A DNA stretch of 47,879 nucleotides from Myxococcales bacterium (GCA_005777185.1 SXNL01000333.1:1-47879), one strand, 5' to 3'. Counted from the first letter of the stretch, positions 6,790-15,131 are shown. Notes: a model not told the origin generated them from the sequence alone. Made by a program: numbers and translations.

Positions 6790-8133
6790 ATGGTCGCCAA
6801 GCGACCCAATTTCCCCGGCGGGCGTAGTCCCGGCGAAAACGTACGATGCCTGCAACGTCGGCTGCGGGATGTGGCCAAGCAGCAATCGGGTAGGCGATTC
6901 CACGCGCTATACGACCGCATCTTCAGGAGTGACGTCCTGAAGGAGGCGTGGGACGCAGTGAGACGGAACCAGGGCTCCGCGGGTGTCGACGCCCAGACGA
7001 TCGCCGAGATCGAGCAGCGTGGTGTGGAGCACTTCCTCGAGGAGCTTCAGGCCACGCTGCGAGCGAATCCGTACCGGCCGCAGGCGGTCCTGCGTCGGTA
7101 CATCCCGAAGGCAGATGGAAGGAAGCGTCCGCTCGGAATCCCGACGGTGCGTGATCGTGTCGTGCAGGCGGCGGCGAAGCTGATCCTGGAGCCGATCTTC
7201 GAGGTCGGCTTCAGGGACTGCTCGTACGGGTTTCGGCCTGGTCGCTCGACGACGATGGCGCTGGAGAAGGTGCGCGTGGAAGCTGCTCGCGGCCTCAATC
7301 ACGTGCTCGACGCGGACATCCGCGACTTCTTCGGCAACATCGATCATGTGGTGCTGATGTCGCTGCTCGCGCGGCGGATCAGCGACCGGCGGGTTCTGAA
7401 GCTGGTGAGGCAGTGGCTCGAAGCCGGGGTGATGGAGGACGGGAGCGAGACGGCGGTGCTCAGCGGAACCCCGCAGGGCGGCGTCATCTCTCCACTCCTG
7501 TCGAACATCTATCTCGGTTTCCTCGACGACGTGTGGAGCAAACGGTGCGCGCATCTCGGCGTGCTGGTGCGCTACGCGGACGACTTCGTCGTGATGTGCA
7601 GGACGGCGAATCACTGTCGGGAAGCCGAGCGACGGGTGAGGAAGATCCTCTCCGAGCTACGGCTGGAGCTGCATCCGGAGAAGACGAGACGGTTGAGCCT
7701 TGGATGGGGCAAAGAAGGGTTCGATTTTCTCGGCTGCCACCTGCGAAAACGCTTCTCGGACCCAGTCTGGGTGAAGTCACGCAAACGCGTCTACTTCCTC
7801 CACCGCTGGCCGTCGATGAGAAGCATGAAGCGGGTGCGGCAACGCGTGAAGGCGCTGACTCCCAAGTCCCGGTGCCACGAAGATCCTCGCGCCGTCATCG
7901 GCGACTTGAATCCCGTGCTCCGAGGTTGGGGTCAGTACTTCCGAACCGGAAATGCCACGACGCAGTTCGGTGACATCGATCGTCACGTGGCGTGGCGACT
8001 CAAGCGCCTGCGAACCAAGCGCAAGGGTCGCCACCTCAAGCCCGGCGAATCACGTCGATGGACTGCGCACTACTTCTACGCCCTCGGCTTGCACAAGCTC
8101 AGCGGAACCGTCGCGTACCCGGAGGCTGCGTAA
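6790..8133 (+). CDS. ltrA: group II intron-encoded reverse transcriptase/maturase
   Basis: This protein of 447 residues (ATG 6790) is a LtrA-type intron-encoded protein. It shows the RT blocks in order: LYDRIFRSDVLKEAWDAVR with NQGSAGVD, RRYIPKADGRKRPLGIPT (RT1-2), DCSYGFRPGRS (RT2a-3), VLDADIRDFFGNIDH (RT3), GTPQGGVISPLLSNIYL (RT4), and the catalytic YADD at RYADDFVVMC (RT5). The C-terminus is the maturase (X) domain, with the usual LNPVLRGWGQYFRTGN. No HNH endonuclease domain follows, so mobility would have to use nicked or replication-fork DNA. The frame is open upstream to 6232 only because it reads through the structured intron RNA. All active-site residues look intact. Confidence 0.92.
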   Translation: MVAKRPNFPGGRSPGENVRCLQRRLRDVAKQQSGRRFHALYDRIFRSDVLKEAWDAVRRNQGSAGVDAQTIAEIEQRGVEHFLEELQATLRANPYRPQAVLRRYIPKADGRKRPLGIPTVRDRVVQAAAKLILEPIFEVGFRDCSYGFRPGRSTTMALEKVRVEAARGLNHVLDADIRDFFGNIDHVVLMSLLARRISDRRVLKLVRQWLEAGVMEDGSETAVLSGTPQGGVISPLLSNIYLGFLDDVWSKRCAHLGVLVRYADDFVVMCRTANHCREAERRVRKILSELRLELHPEKTRRLSLGWGKEGFDFLGCHLRKRFSDPVWVKSRKRVYFLHRWPSMRSMKRVRQRVKALTPKSRCHEDPRAVIGDLNPVLRGWGQYFRTGNATTQFGDIDRHVAWRLKRLRTKRKGRHLKPGESRRWTAHYFYALGLHKLSGTVAYPEAA

Positions 8134-8164
8134 TGCCTCATCACGTCCAACAACGACCGCCCGT

Positions 8165-8253
8165 AAGCCGTGTGCGGGAAATCCGCACGCACGGTTTGAA
8201 CGGGGGTCCTGCTACCTCGACGCTCGCCTTCGCGGCGGAAAGGTAGCAGGATC
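8165..8253 (+). ncRNA. group II intron domains V and VI
   Basis: Domain V is 8165-8198: AAGCCGTGTGCGG, a GAAA-type loop, then CCGCACGCACGGTTT, a 34-base hairpin with the conserved AGC catalytic triad. Domain VI is the hairpin 8205-8253, with GGTCCTGCTACCT pairing with AGGTAGCAGGATC. As drawn, the domain VI stem is continuous, so the usual bulged adenosine is not obvious. The 3' arm also contains AGGA seven bases before the next gene's ATG. Confidence 0.85.
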
Positions 8254-8258
8254 TACCA

Positions 8259-8651
8259 ATGGACGCTGAGACCGGAGGGGACGTGCTCGTGGTCGAGGAC
8301 GATCCGGACATGAGCGCGATGGTGGGGGCCTACGCCGAGGTCGCGGGCTTCTCGTACCGCGCGGCGCTGGACGGGATGTCCGCGTTGCGCGAGCTCAAGA
8401 CGAGGCGCCCGGCGCTGGTGCTGCTCGACCTGATGCTGCCCGATATCGACGGCTTCGAGGTCTATCGGCGCCTCCTGGAGGACGAGTCGACGCGCACGGT
8501 CCCCGTCGTGATCCTGAGTGGCCTGAGCGAGGACGCTGCGCGCGCGCGCGCGGCGAACATGGGCGTGCGGGCGTACGTCACCAAGCCGTTCGACCCCGAT
8601 CAGCTCATCCTCATGATGACGCAGCACGCGGAACGTCCGGGTGGGCCGTGA
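8259..8651 (+). CDS. single-domain response regulator
   Basis: This is a 130-residue receiver domain with no output domain. The acidic pair is at E13-D14-D15, the phospho-acceptor is Asp57 in VLLDLMLPD, the switch Ser is Ser87 (ILSG) and the conserved Lys is Lys109 (VTKPFDP). It probably relays phosphate to or from the histidine kinase that starts in its last codons (GTGA overlap at 8648-8651). Its ATG lies two or three bases after the group II intron, so expression depends on readthrough or splicing of the intron. AGGA at 8248-8251, inside intron domain VI, is the only ribosome-binding-site candidate. Confidence 0.92.
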   Translation: MDAETGGDVLVVEDDPDMSAMVGAYAEVAGFSYRAALDGMSALRELKTRRPALVLLDLMLPDIDGFEVYRRLLEDESTRTVPVVILSGLSEDAARARAANMGVRAYVTKPFDPDQLILMMTQHAERPGGP

Positions 8652-9817
8652 CCGCGCCCGCGCGACATACGATCCTCGTCGTCGACGACGAGCCCGACGT
8701 GATCCACAGCGTGAAGGACCTGCTACGCCTCGAACACCACGTGGTCGGGGCGACGAGCGCGGCGGAGGCGATGGAGATCCTCGCCCGCACGGAGGTCCAC
8801 GTGGTGATGACCGACCAGCGGATGCCCGAGATGTCGGGCGTCGAGCTCCTCCACGAGATCCGGGGGGGCCACCCCGACGCGATCCGGCTCCTGTTCACGG
8901 GCTATGCCGACATTCGCACCGTCATCGACGCGATCAACCAGGGCAACGTGTACCGCTACATCACGAAGCCCTGGGATCCGGAGGAGCTGCAGTCGATCAT
9001 CCGTGAGGCCTGCCATCGTTACGATCTGATCGTCGAACGGCAACGCCTCGTCGCGGATCTACGCGCCTCCAACGTCGCCCTCGAGCGCGCGAACGCGCTG
9101 AAGACGACGTTCCTCAGGGTGGTCGGACACGAGCTCCGGACGCCGATCACGCTGCAGCTCGGCCTGGCCAGGCTCGCGCTCCGAACGGAGGGCCTCGCGC
9201 CGCCCTCCGTACGGGACCGGCTCGAGCGCATCGAGCGGGTCACGCGCCGGCTCTCCGAGCGCTCGGAGCAGCTCATGGTGCTCCTCTACAAGGATCACTT
9301 CGCGAGGTCGATCGACCGTCAGCCGATGCTGCTCGTCGACCTCCTGCGCGGCGCGGCGGACGACGTCATGCCGTTCGTCGAGCGGCGAGGTCAGCGCCTG
9401 GTCGTCGACGCTCCCGCCACGACCGGCACGATCTCCGTCGACGCCGCCAAGATCGGCGACAGCCTGAACCAGCTCCTCCTCAACGCGATCAAGTTCACGC
9501 CCGACGGAGGAACGGTGACCCTGTCGGCGCGCCGTACCGACGCCGGAGTGCGGATCGAGGTGACGGACACGGGCGCTGGCATCGACGACGCGAGCGTCGA
9601 GCACGTCTTCCAGCCCTTCTTCACGGGGTTCGACTCCGACCACCACTCCTCGGGCCAGTTCGATTTCAACGCCCGGGGCCTCGGCCTCGGCCTGTCCGTC
9701 GTGCGCGCCTTCGTCGAGATGCACGGTGGGTCGGTGAGCTTCGAGACGCGGCGCGGCAAGGGGTCGACCTTTGCGGTCGACCTCCCGTCGGGCCCTCCCG
9801 AGGGCGCGCAGAGCTGA
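8648..9817 (+). CDS. REC-histidine kinase hybrid
   Basis: This 389-residue soluble protein has an N-terminal receiver (DDE at 13-15, phospho-Asp56 in VMTDQRMPE, Lys107 in ITKPWDP). A coiled linker follows (about 125-150, LRASNVALERANALK). Next is a HisKA domain with the phospho-acceptor His161 in VGHELRTP, and then an HATPase domain with the N box (LLNAIKFTPDGG), G1 (DTGAGI), an F box and G2 (GLGLGLSV). An insert (SDHHSSGQFDFNARG) sits between the F and G2 boxes. There is no membrane segment, so input comes through the receiver. It is translationally coupled to the preceding response regulator. Confidence 0.93.
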   Translation: MTAPARHTILVVDDEPDVIHSVKDLLRLEHHVVGATSAAEAMEILARTEVHVVMTDQRMPEMSGVELLHEIRGGHPDAIRLLFTGYADIRTVIDAINQGNVYRYITKPWDPEELQSIIREACHRYDLIVERQRLVADLRASNVALERANALKTTFLRVVGHELRTPITLQLGLARLALRTEGLAPPSVRDRLERIERVTRRLSERSEQLMVLLYKDHFARSIDRQPMLLVDLLRGAADDVMPFVERRGQRLVVDAPATTGTISVDAAKIGDSLNQLLLNAIKFTPDGGTVTLSARRTDAGVRIEVTDTGAGIDDASVEHVFQPFFTGFDSDHHSSGQFDFNARGLGLGLSVVRAFVEMHGGSVSFETRRGKGSTFAVDLPSGPPEGAQS

Positions 9818-10088
9818 ACCGTAGAACGGGGTCAACCGCCATCCACCTCCAGCGGCTCGGGTCGGGGCCGCCAAGGCGGGGGTGGTCGGCCGAGTGGCGA
9901 TTTGAGGGTGCCGACTGCCACCCTGCAAGGCGGCAGCATGCCGGCGCCGCCACGGGGCTCACCAACGCGCTGCTTCTGCGTGGTCCGCCGCTTGCTTGAC
10001 CGGGCTCGGGCCGCGCGTGCGTCACGTCACGCGGAGGCTGAGCCGACCACCGAGCCCCCTGCGCCGTAGACCTCACGACAACCGCGAG

Positions 10089-12422
10089 ATGACCACCAGC
10101 CATACATGGGCCGCTGCCTCGGGCCGCCGGGACCCCGCACGCGCGGTGGTGGCTGCCGAGTTCGCGGGTTCCTCGAACTCGGAGGATCCCTCGACGCGGC
10201 GCGCTGCAGCGCAGCTCCACGGCGCGCTCGCGCGGTTCACGACCCTGCTTCCGCCTTCGGAGCGGCCCCACCAGGTGGTCGACCTCCTCGCGCACGTCGC
10301 GAGCAGCAACACGTTCGACGAGCTGCGGCAGAGGCGAAGGCTTCCAATCACGATCCTGTTCTTCGGAAGCGTTCACGCGTCCTACTACCGAGGCGAGTCA
10401 CGCATCGGGGATTCGCCGTGGCGGATCTGTTACACGGACGGCGGGGCCGTCCGTGCGTCGTCCGTACGCGACGGGTTGCTGGACGAGGTGATCCGTCTCG
10501 CCGAGGCGATGCACGAGAAGAATCCGTTCGGCGAGGTGCCGTTCGACGGCGGCAAGACCCTGTTCGTCCAGGAGGGGCCTCGCTTCCAGGCGGTGACCGC
10601 GATCTACGGGGATCCTGGGATGCCGCGGTTCGTCCTGGCGAAGGGAGGCATCCGCTATCGATCGGTCGGGTGGATACCCGACGAGGCCCGGCGAGAGGCG
10701 CTCGGCCGGTGGGCGGCCTCGTCCGCGCTCGCGGGGATCCTGTCCCACAAGTACATCGGGGGCCCGGACATGCGCATGGGGGCCGCCGAGATGGCCTGGA
10801 TCCAGGCCTCCGTCGATCGCATCGGTGCGGCGCGGCCGGGACGGCGGCATCCGGCGGTCACGGGCCTCGACGCTCCGTCGGGCGGCTTCCCGCACGAGGC
10901 CTGGGAGCTCACGGGCCGGACGGTGGTGGCGTCACTGAAGGAGGCGCTGCGCCACCCTGGCCTCTCGCACTACCACTTCGCGCCAGCCCAGGCGCAGAGA
11001 CCCGTGCGCATCCTCTTGCAGGGGTTCGGCGACGTGGGCGGGTCGGTGGCGAGGCTGCTCACCGAGGAGTCGCCCGACTTCGACTTCCGCGTGACGGGTG
11101 TGGCCGACGAGCACGGCGCGCTCGTGCGCAAGGAGGGCCTCGACGTGCGCGCCCTCCTGGAACTCCGCGCGAGCCGACGGTCGATCGCGGAGCACCAGGG
11201 GCCCGTGGACGCACTCTGGCTCGCACGCCCGAGCGACGCCGACCGCGCGCGCCCGGAGTTCCGGGGAACGGCGATCGAGGAGCTCGTGCTGGAGGAGGCG
11301 GACATCTTCATCCCCGCCGCCATCCCGAACGTCATCACCGAGGCCGTCGCGTCGAGGCTGCGCGTGCGCCTGGTGGCGGAGGGCGCGAACAACGCCGTCG
11401 CCCCCCGCGTCGAGGTCCTCCTCCACGGTCGGGGCATCCTGTACCTGCCGGGGCAGGCCTTGAACTGGGGCGGGGTCCGAGGATCGACCCTCGAGGCCCT
11501 CTTTCGCGAGCTCACCAAGCGGCGGGTGTCGCGCGCCCTCGTCGAGGACAGGATCCGGGCCGCGCTGGCGCCGTTCGGCCCGGGCCTCGACGCGGGCTGG
11601 GCGCTCGAGCTTCTCCGCTCGGGTCTCTCGGGCCCGCCGCTCGACCTCGAGGAGACGCGCGCCTTCGCGATAGCAATCCTCGAGGACCTCGCGCGAAGCA
11701 ACATGCGATGGTTGATGAACGAGCTCGTCGCGTCCCGGCACGCGGTCCCGCCCATAGAGCTGGTGCGCGGCCTCTCGCGCGCCGTGCGGGCGCGAAAGGG
11801 CCAGCTCCTCTCGCTCGTCGACGACGGGCTCGGCGCGGAGTTCTTCGCGGAGGGCACGTCCGTCCACCGCCTGCGAAGCCTGCTCGACGACAAGCTCAAG
11901 GAGCTGCTCGCGGACGCGGACGGGGGAAATCTCACGGCTCGGCAGGTCGTCGAGCAGCGCCAGATGCTCCAGCAGGTCCAGAAGGACGTCCCGAACGGGC
12001 TCTCGCCCGTGTTCGCCGCGCTCCTCGCGGCGCTGGATCTGGCGCGCCAGAAGGTCATGGACCCGGACGGATACTCACAGGAGGCGTTGCGCCACGACCT
12101 CCGGATCCTGCGGCAGGAGGACGCGACGACCCTGGCCCTGGAGAACAGCCTCTACCGGCTCCAGCGCGTGCACCCAGGCCTGAACCGCAGCGCCTTCGAG
12201 GCCGCCGCCGCGGCGCTCGTGCGGAGGCCCACGCTGGCGCCGGTCGTTCGCCGCAACGCCGCGCTCGCCATCGCGAAACTCGGGAGCGCCAACCCGGCTC
12301 ACAGGCGGGCCCTGGTCGAGGGCCTCGCGGACGCGGACCTCTCCGTGCGTGCCGCGTGCCGCTGGGCGCTCCACCACATGGCGATCGAGTGCGAGCCTCC
12401 TCTCGCCGCCTCAGGCTCCTGA
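10089..12422 (+). CDS. glutamate-dehydrogenase-like protein with a helical-repeat C-terminus
   Basis: From ATG 10089 this is 777 residues, far longer than a 420-450-residue hexameric glutamate dehydrogenase. Residues of the Glu/Leu/Phe/Val dehydrogenase family appear in order: AKGGIRYR (substrate-binding Lys), KYIGGPDMRMGAAEMAWI (the PDxGT-EMAWI block), a Rossmann stretch ILLQGFGDVGGSVARLL, FIPAAIPNVI, LVAEGANNAV and LNWGGV. The loop that normally holds the catalytic Lys (GGAKGG) between KGGIR and the PDM block seems to be missing or replaced by LAGILSHKYIG. The last 250 residues are helical and end in a HEAT-like repeat (RRNAALAIAKLGS, ADLSVRAACRWALHHMA). Its 3' end overlaps the convergent histidine kinase by 12 bases. 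About 270 bases before it hold no gene. Confidence 0.8.
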   Translation: MTTSHTWAAASGRRDPARAVVAAEFAGSSNSEDPSTRRAAAQLHGALARFTTLLPPSERPHQVVDLLAHVASSNTFDELRQRRRLPITILFFGSVHASYYRGESRIGDSPWRICYTDGGAVRASSVRDGLLDEVIRLAEAMHEKNPFGEVPFDGGKTLFVQEGPRFQAVTAIYGDPGMPRFVLAKGGIRYRSVGWIPDEARREALGRWAASSALAGILSHKYIGGPDMRMGAAEMAWIQASVDRIGAARPGRRHPAVTGLDAPSGGFPHEAWELTGRTVVASLKEALRHPGLSHYHFAPAQAQRPVRILLQGFGDVGGSVARLLTEESPDFDFRVTGVADEHGALVRKEGLDVRALLELRASRRSIAEHQGPVDALWLARPSDADRARPEFRGTAIEELVLEEADIFIPAAIPNVITEAVASRLRVRLVAEGANNAVAPRVEVLLHGRGILYLPGQALNWGGVRGSTLEALFRELTKRRVSRALVEDRIRAALAPFGPGLDAGWALELLRSGLSGPPLDLEETRAFAIAILEDLARSNMRWLMNELVASRHAVPPIELVRGLSRAVRARKGQLLSLVDDGLGAEFFAEGTSVHRLRSLLDDKLKELLADADGGNLTARQVVEQRQMLQQVQKDVPNGLSPVFAALLAALDLARQKVMDPDGYSQEALRHDLRILRQEDATTLALENSLYRLQRVHPGLNRSAFEAAAAALVRRPTLAPVVRRNAALAIAKLGSANPAHRRALVEGLADADLSVRAACRWALHHMAIECEPPLAASGS

Positions 12423-13790
12423 CGCAGGGGGCTTGGCCGCGAGCGGGAGCGTCACCAGGAACGCGGTGCCCGCGCCGGACGACGCCTCGACCTCGATCCG
12501 GCCTCCGTGATCGCGGACGATCCCGTAGCTGATGCTGAGTCCGAGTCCGATGCCCTCGCCCTGCTTCTTGGTCGTGAAGAAGGGGTCGAAGATCTTGGCC
12601 CGGATCGCCTCCGGGATCCCGGCCCCGTCGTCCACGACACGGATCAAGACCACGTCGCCGTCCCGGCGCGTGGACACGGTGACGTGGCCGCCCGGCGAAC
12701 AGGCCTGGAGCGCGTTGTTGACCAGGTTCATGACGACCTGGTTGAGCTTCGCCGGGTGGCACGAGACGGTGGGCAGCTCACCGAGGTCGACGACGACGTC
12801 GACCCCCTTTCGCTTGGCGGCCCCGCCGAGGATGCGCAGCGTGGACTCGATGCCCGCGTTCAGGTCGGCGGGCTGGAGATCGCCCTCGTCGAGCCGCGCG
12901 AACTCCCTGAGATCGGACACGATCTGCCGGATGCGCTGGAGGCCCTCGCGCGAGCGCACGATGAGGGCGTCGAGGTTGCCGAGCGTGTATTCGAGGTCGA
13001 AGCGTTCATCCAGCGTGCGGATCCGGGCGCGGACGGCGTCCTTCTCCCCGTCGGGCACGCGATCGGCCTCCCGGTAGAGGGCAACGACCTCGCGGAGCGC
13101 GCTCGCGTCGCGCTGGAGGACGGCCAGGTTGTTGGTGACGAACGCGAGCGGGTTGTTGATCTCGTGGGCGACCCCCGCGACGGTCTGCCCGAGCGCGGCG
13201 AGCTTCTCGGCCTGTACGAGCTGGCTCTGCGCTGCCTTGAGCGCCTCGTGCTTCTGTTCGATGTCGAACAGGAGCGCCGAGCGCGTCTCGGCGAGCTCCC
13301 GTGCGGCACGAGCCTCGGTCGCGAGGAGCTCGGACCGGAGAACCTCCTCTCGCATGCGGCGGTTCTCCCGGTCGAACTCCGCCTGCATGCGCCCGCGCTC
13401 GGCCCGGAGCGCCGCGTCGCGGAGCTCCCGCTGTATCGCCGGGATGAGCCGGGCGAGCTTTCCCTTCGCCATGAAGTCGTGCGCACCGCTCCGCATCGCC
13501 TCGACCGCGGTGTCCTCCGCGATGACGCCCGAGACGATGATGAACGGGATGTCGAGGCCTCGCTCCTTCACGAGGCCGAGGGCCAGCGGCGCGCTGAAGC
13601 GTGGCATGGAGTAGTCCGACACGACGACGTCCCACGCGCCGCCGTCCAGCGCCGCTGCCATGCCCTCCCTGGTGTCGACGCGCTCGCAGACCACGTCGAG
13701 GCCGCCGCGGCGGAGCTCGCGTACGAGGAGGTCCGCGTCCAGCGGAGAGTCCTCGACGATGAGCACTCGGAGCGGAGCCGCCGGGATCAT
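12411..13790 (-). CDS. REC-histidine kinase hybrid
   Basis: This 459-residue soluble kinase starts with a receiver (ED at 13-14, phospho-Asp59 in VVVSDYSMPR, Lys in DFMAKGKL). A long coiled coil follows (about 120-200, many Arg/Glu/Ala) leading into a HisKA domain with VAHEINNPLAF. The HATPase domain has VMNLVNNALQA (N box), DDGAGIP (G1), FDPFFTTKKQGEGIGLGLSI (F to G2) and TAFLVTLPL. The HEINNPLA type is usual in NtrB-like and myxobacterial orphan kinases. It converges on, and overlaps, the dehydrogenase-like gene, and no partner regulator is adjacent on its own strand. Confidence 0.92.
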   Translation of the reverse strand: MIPAAPLRVLIVEDSPLDADLLVRELRRGGLDVVCERVDTREGMAAALDGGAWDVVVSDYSMPRFSAPLALGLVKERGLDIPFIIVSGVIAEDTAVEAMRSGAHDFMAKGKLARLIPAIQRELRDAALRAERGRMQAEFDRENRRMREEVLRSELLATEARAARELAETRSALLFDIEQKHEALKAAQSQLVQAEKLAALGQTVAGVAHEINNPLAFVTNNLAVLQRDASALREVVALYREADRVPDGEKDAVRARIRTLDERFDLEYTLGNLDALIVRSREGLQRIRQIVSDLREFARLDEGDLQPADLNAGIESTLRILGGAAKRKGVDVVVDLGELPTVSCHPAKLNQVVMNLVNNALQACSPGGHVTVSTRRDGDVVLIRVVDDGAGIPEAIRAKIFDPFFTTKKQGEGIGLGLSISYGIVRDHGGRIEVEASSGAGTAFLVTLPLAAKPPASGA

Positions 13791-14247
13791 GCTTCACGCA
13801 ACGTGTACGCGCCCGAGGCGAGGCCAGAAAGGTGGAAAGGAAGCCGCCGCGACGCGTCCATTCCCGCGAGCGTACGCCGAAGGGTCCGCGTCGTCATCTG
13901 CGCGAGGCGGATCGTCCACTGAACGCGCCCTTGGCGGCAAGGTCGGAGCGCAGCAGAAACGTCAGCGCAAGGGACGGCGGCAAGCTCGACATGGACGACG
14001 GCGTCGCGAGGGCCATCAACTCGCCCTCCGTCTCCATCGGGAAGGGCGGAGCCGGCATCACGCCCGGCTCGTCCGCGAACGTGACGTACACCACCAGCGC
14101 GTCGCTCGCCGGCAACCCGCTCCCGTGTCCGACGTAGGGAAAGGGCGGCGGGCCCGTCGCGTGTCGAACCTGCCACGATGGCTCGCCGGGGGATGCCGTC
14201 AGACGGCGACCGGGAGAGCGAGACGAGGCGCGGGCTCTGCCTGACGT
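13791..14247. other. gap without a confident gene
   Basis: No frame in these 457 bases is convincing. A plus-strand stretch from ATG 13991 to TAG 14137 (48 residues, VSIGKGGAGITPGSS) has almost exclusively G/C third positions but no ribosome binding site. A minus-strand frame (14115-13894) opposite it is equally G/C-ending. A third minus-strand frame ends in a TGA overlapping the ATG of the kinase at 13790. At most one can be real and I cannot choose. Confidence 0.35.
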
Positions 14248-14880
14248 TCAGCGGCCGTCGACGTCCCCCAGGGTGAAGGGCATCCCGACGATCATCGGTT
14301 TGCCCGTGAACGGCGGCACCCTCATCTTCCGGTAACGATCTGCGATGCACGTACCCGCGCTCGTGCCCGCGAACGGGGGCTGGTCAACCTCGGCCGACGC
14401 TACGGTGCCGTCCGGCGCGAACGCCACGGTCACGTGGCCGGAGCCCTTCGGGCCGCCCGCCTTCACGCACGAGTCGAGACGGACCGCGCGGAACGCGCGC
14501 AAGGCCTGGCCGCGATCGAACGGACGATCGGAGCCGCCGGTCCCCGGCGGCGACGCGCCCCCCTTTGGTTGCGCCAGGGCGCTGGAGAGCAGGTCGTCGA
14601 TGCTGGGTTTGTCGGTCGGCGCAGGCTTTACGGGCGGCGCCGGCGTGTCCGGCGGCGGGGGAGGCTCGTCAGGCGGCGGGGGAGGCTTGTCAGGCGGCTG
14701 TGGCGGCGGCTTGTCGGTCGCCGGCGGCTTGTCGGCCGGCGGCGGCTTGTCGGTCGGCGGCGCCGGTGCCGTCTCGAGCACCGACGACCTTGGCGGCGCG
14801 CTCGCAGGCGAGGACCGCGTCGGCGCCCCGCACGCGAGGCACCCGAGCACGGCCGTCGCTGCGATCGCGATGCGATTCAT
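14248..14880 (-). CDS. Pro/Lys-rich lipoprotein with AgmX/PglI-like C-terminal domain
   Basis: Starting at ATG 14880 the 210-residue product has the leader NRIAIAATAVLGCLAC, with lipid-modified Cys17. A linker of repeated DKPPP/DEPPPPP units spans about 40-95. The C-terminal domain contains FRAVRLDSCVKAGGPKGSG, HVTVAFAPDGTVASAEV and CIADRYRKMRVPPFTGKP. This is the AgmX/PglI-type, TonB-like fold: a GxGxV-F-x-G strand pair with two cysteines and a final VPPF. Proteins with this domain are frequent in myxobacteria, some linked to gliding or polar machinery. The linker could span periplasm or peptidoglycan. It lies 11 bases downstream of a tiny secreted-peptide gene and is probably co-transcribed with it. 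Confidence 0.8.
   Translation of the reverse strand: MNRIAIAATAVLGCLACGAPTRSSPASAPPRSSVLETAPAPPTDKPPPADKPPATDKPPPQPPDKPPPPPDEPPPPPDTPAPPVKPAPTDKPSIDDLLSSALAQPKGGASPPGTGGSDRPFDRGQALRAFRAVRLDSCVKAGGPKGSGHVTVAFAPDGTVASAEVDQPPFAGTSAGTCIADRYRKMRVPPFTGKPMIVGMPFTLGDVDGR
14650..14765 (-). repeat. imperfect tandem repeats coding for DKPP units
   Basis: Seven or so imperfect 15 to 21-bp units built on GGCGGCTTGTCGG or GGCGGGGGAGGCTCGTCA follow one another. On the minus strand they encode the Pro-Lys/Glu linker of the lipoprotein. Such runs can change copy number by slippage without breaking the frame when units are multiples of three. Confidence 0.6.
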
Positions 14881-14891
14881 TCGCCACGCCC

Positions 14892-14999
14892 CTACGCGGG
14901 GCCCACGCCCTTCACGTTCCACTCGAGAGACGATCCGCCGAACCCGAACGAGCTGGCGAGGACCCAGGCGAGGGCGAGGAGGAGCGCCGTCGGCTTCAT
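14892..14999 (-). CDS. 35-residue secreted or membrane peptide
   Basis: An ATG at 14999 opens 35 codons ending at TAG 14894-14892. The product MKPTALLLALAWVLASSFG continues with FGGSSLEWNVKGVGPA: positive N-terminus, a 15-residue hydrophobic core, then a short polar tail. Every codon except two ends in G or C, as in the window's real genes. It lies 11 bases before the AgmX/PglI-like lipoprotein on the same strand, so it is probably the first gene of a two-gene unit or a leader peptide. No family is recognised. Confidence 0.45.
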   Translation of the reverse strand: MKPTALLLALAWVLASSFGFGGSSLEWNVKGVGPA

Positions 15000-15131
15000 G
15001 ACGCATCGACCGTAGCGGATCCGGGCGGCGTTGTCATGACCGCCGCCCTGAACTCGATGCTCTCGCACGTCGACATCCTGACGAGCGAACCGCCCGTTGC
15101 CGGCGCGCGAGACCCCAGCTACGACGGAACG

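Larger units (their letters stand above)
6235..8256 (+). mobile_element. group II intron with its reverse transcriptase
   Basis: The element starts with the group II 5' consensus GTGCG at 6235 and ends with a typical A-pyrimidine (TCTAC) at about 8256, roughly 2.0 kb in all. About 550 bases of structured RNA (domains I to III, e.g. GGTGAGAGTCCC near 6310) precede the maturase gene in domain IV. Domains V and VI follow the maturase stop. Boundaries are from consensus and may be off by a few bases. The intron separates a response regulator from upstream DNA. I could not place the exon-binding sites or the bulged branch-point A with confidence. Confidence 0.87.

Noticed and set aside
10106-12532. 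An 808-codon plus-strand frame parallel to the GDH-like gene
   Set aside because: It is an out-of-frame reading (mostly Arg, Gly and Pro); the other frame carries all the dehydrogenase motifs.
13894-14137. Opposing small frames in the gap after the kinase
   Set aside because: Both strands have G/C-ending codons and neither has a recognisable family or ribosome binding site, so I did not call either as a gene.
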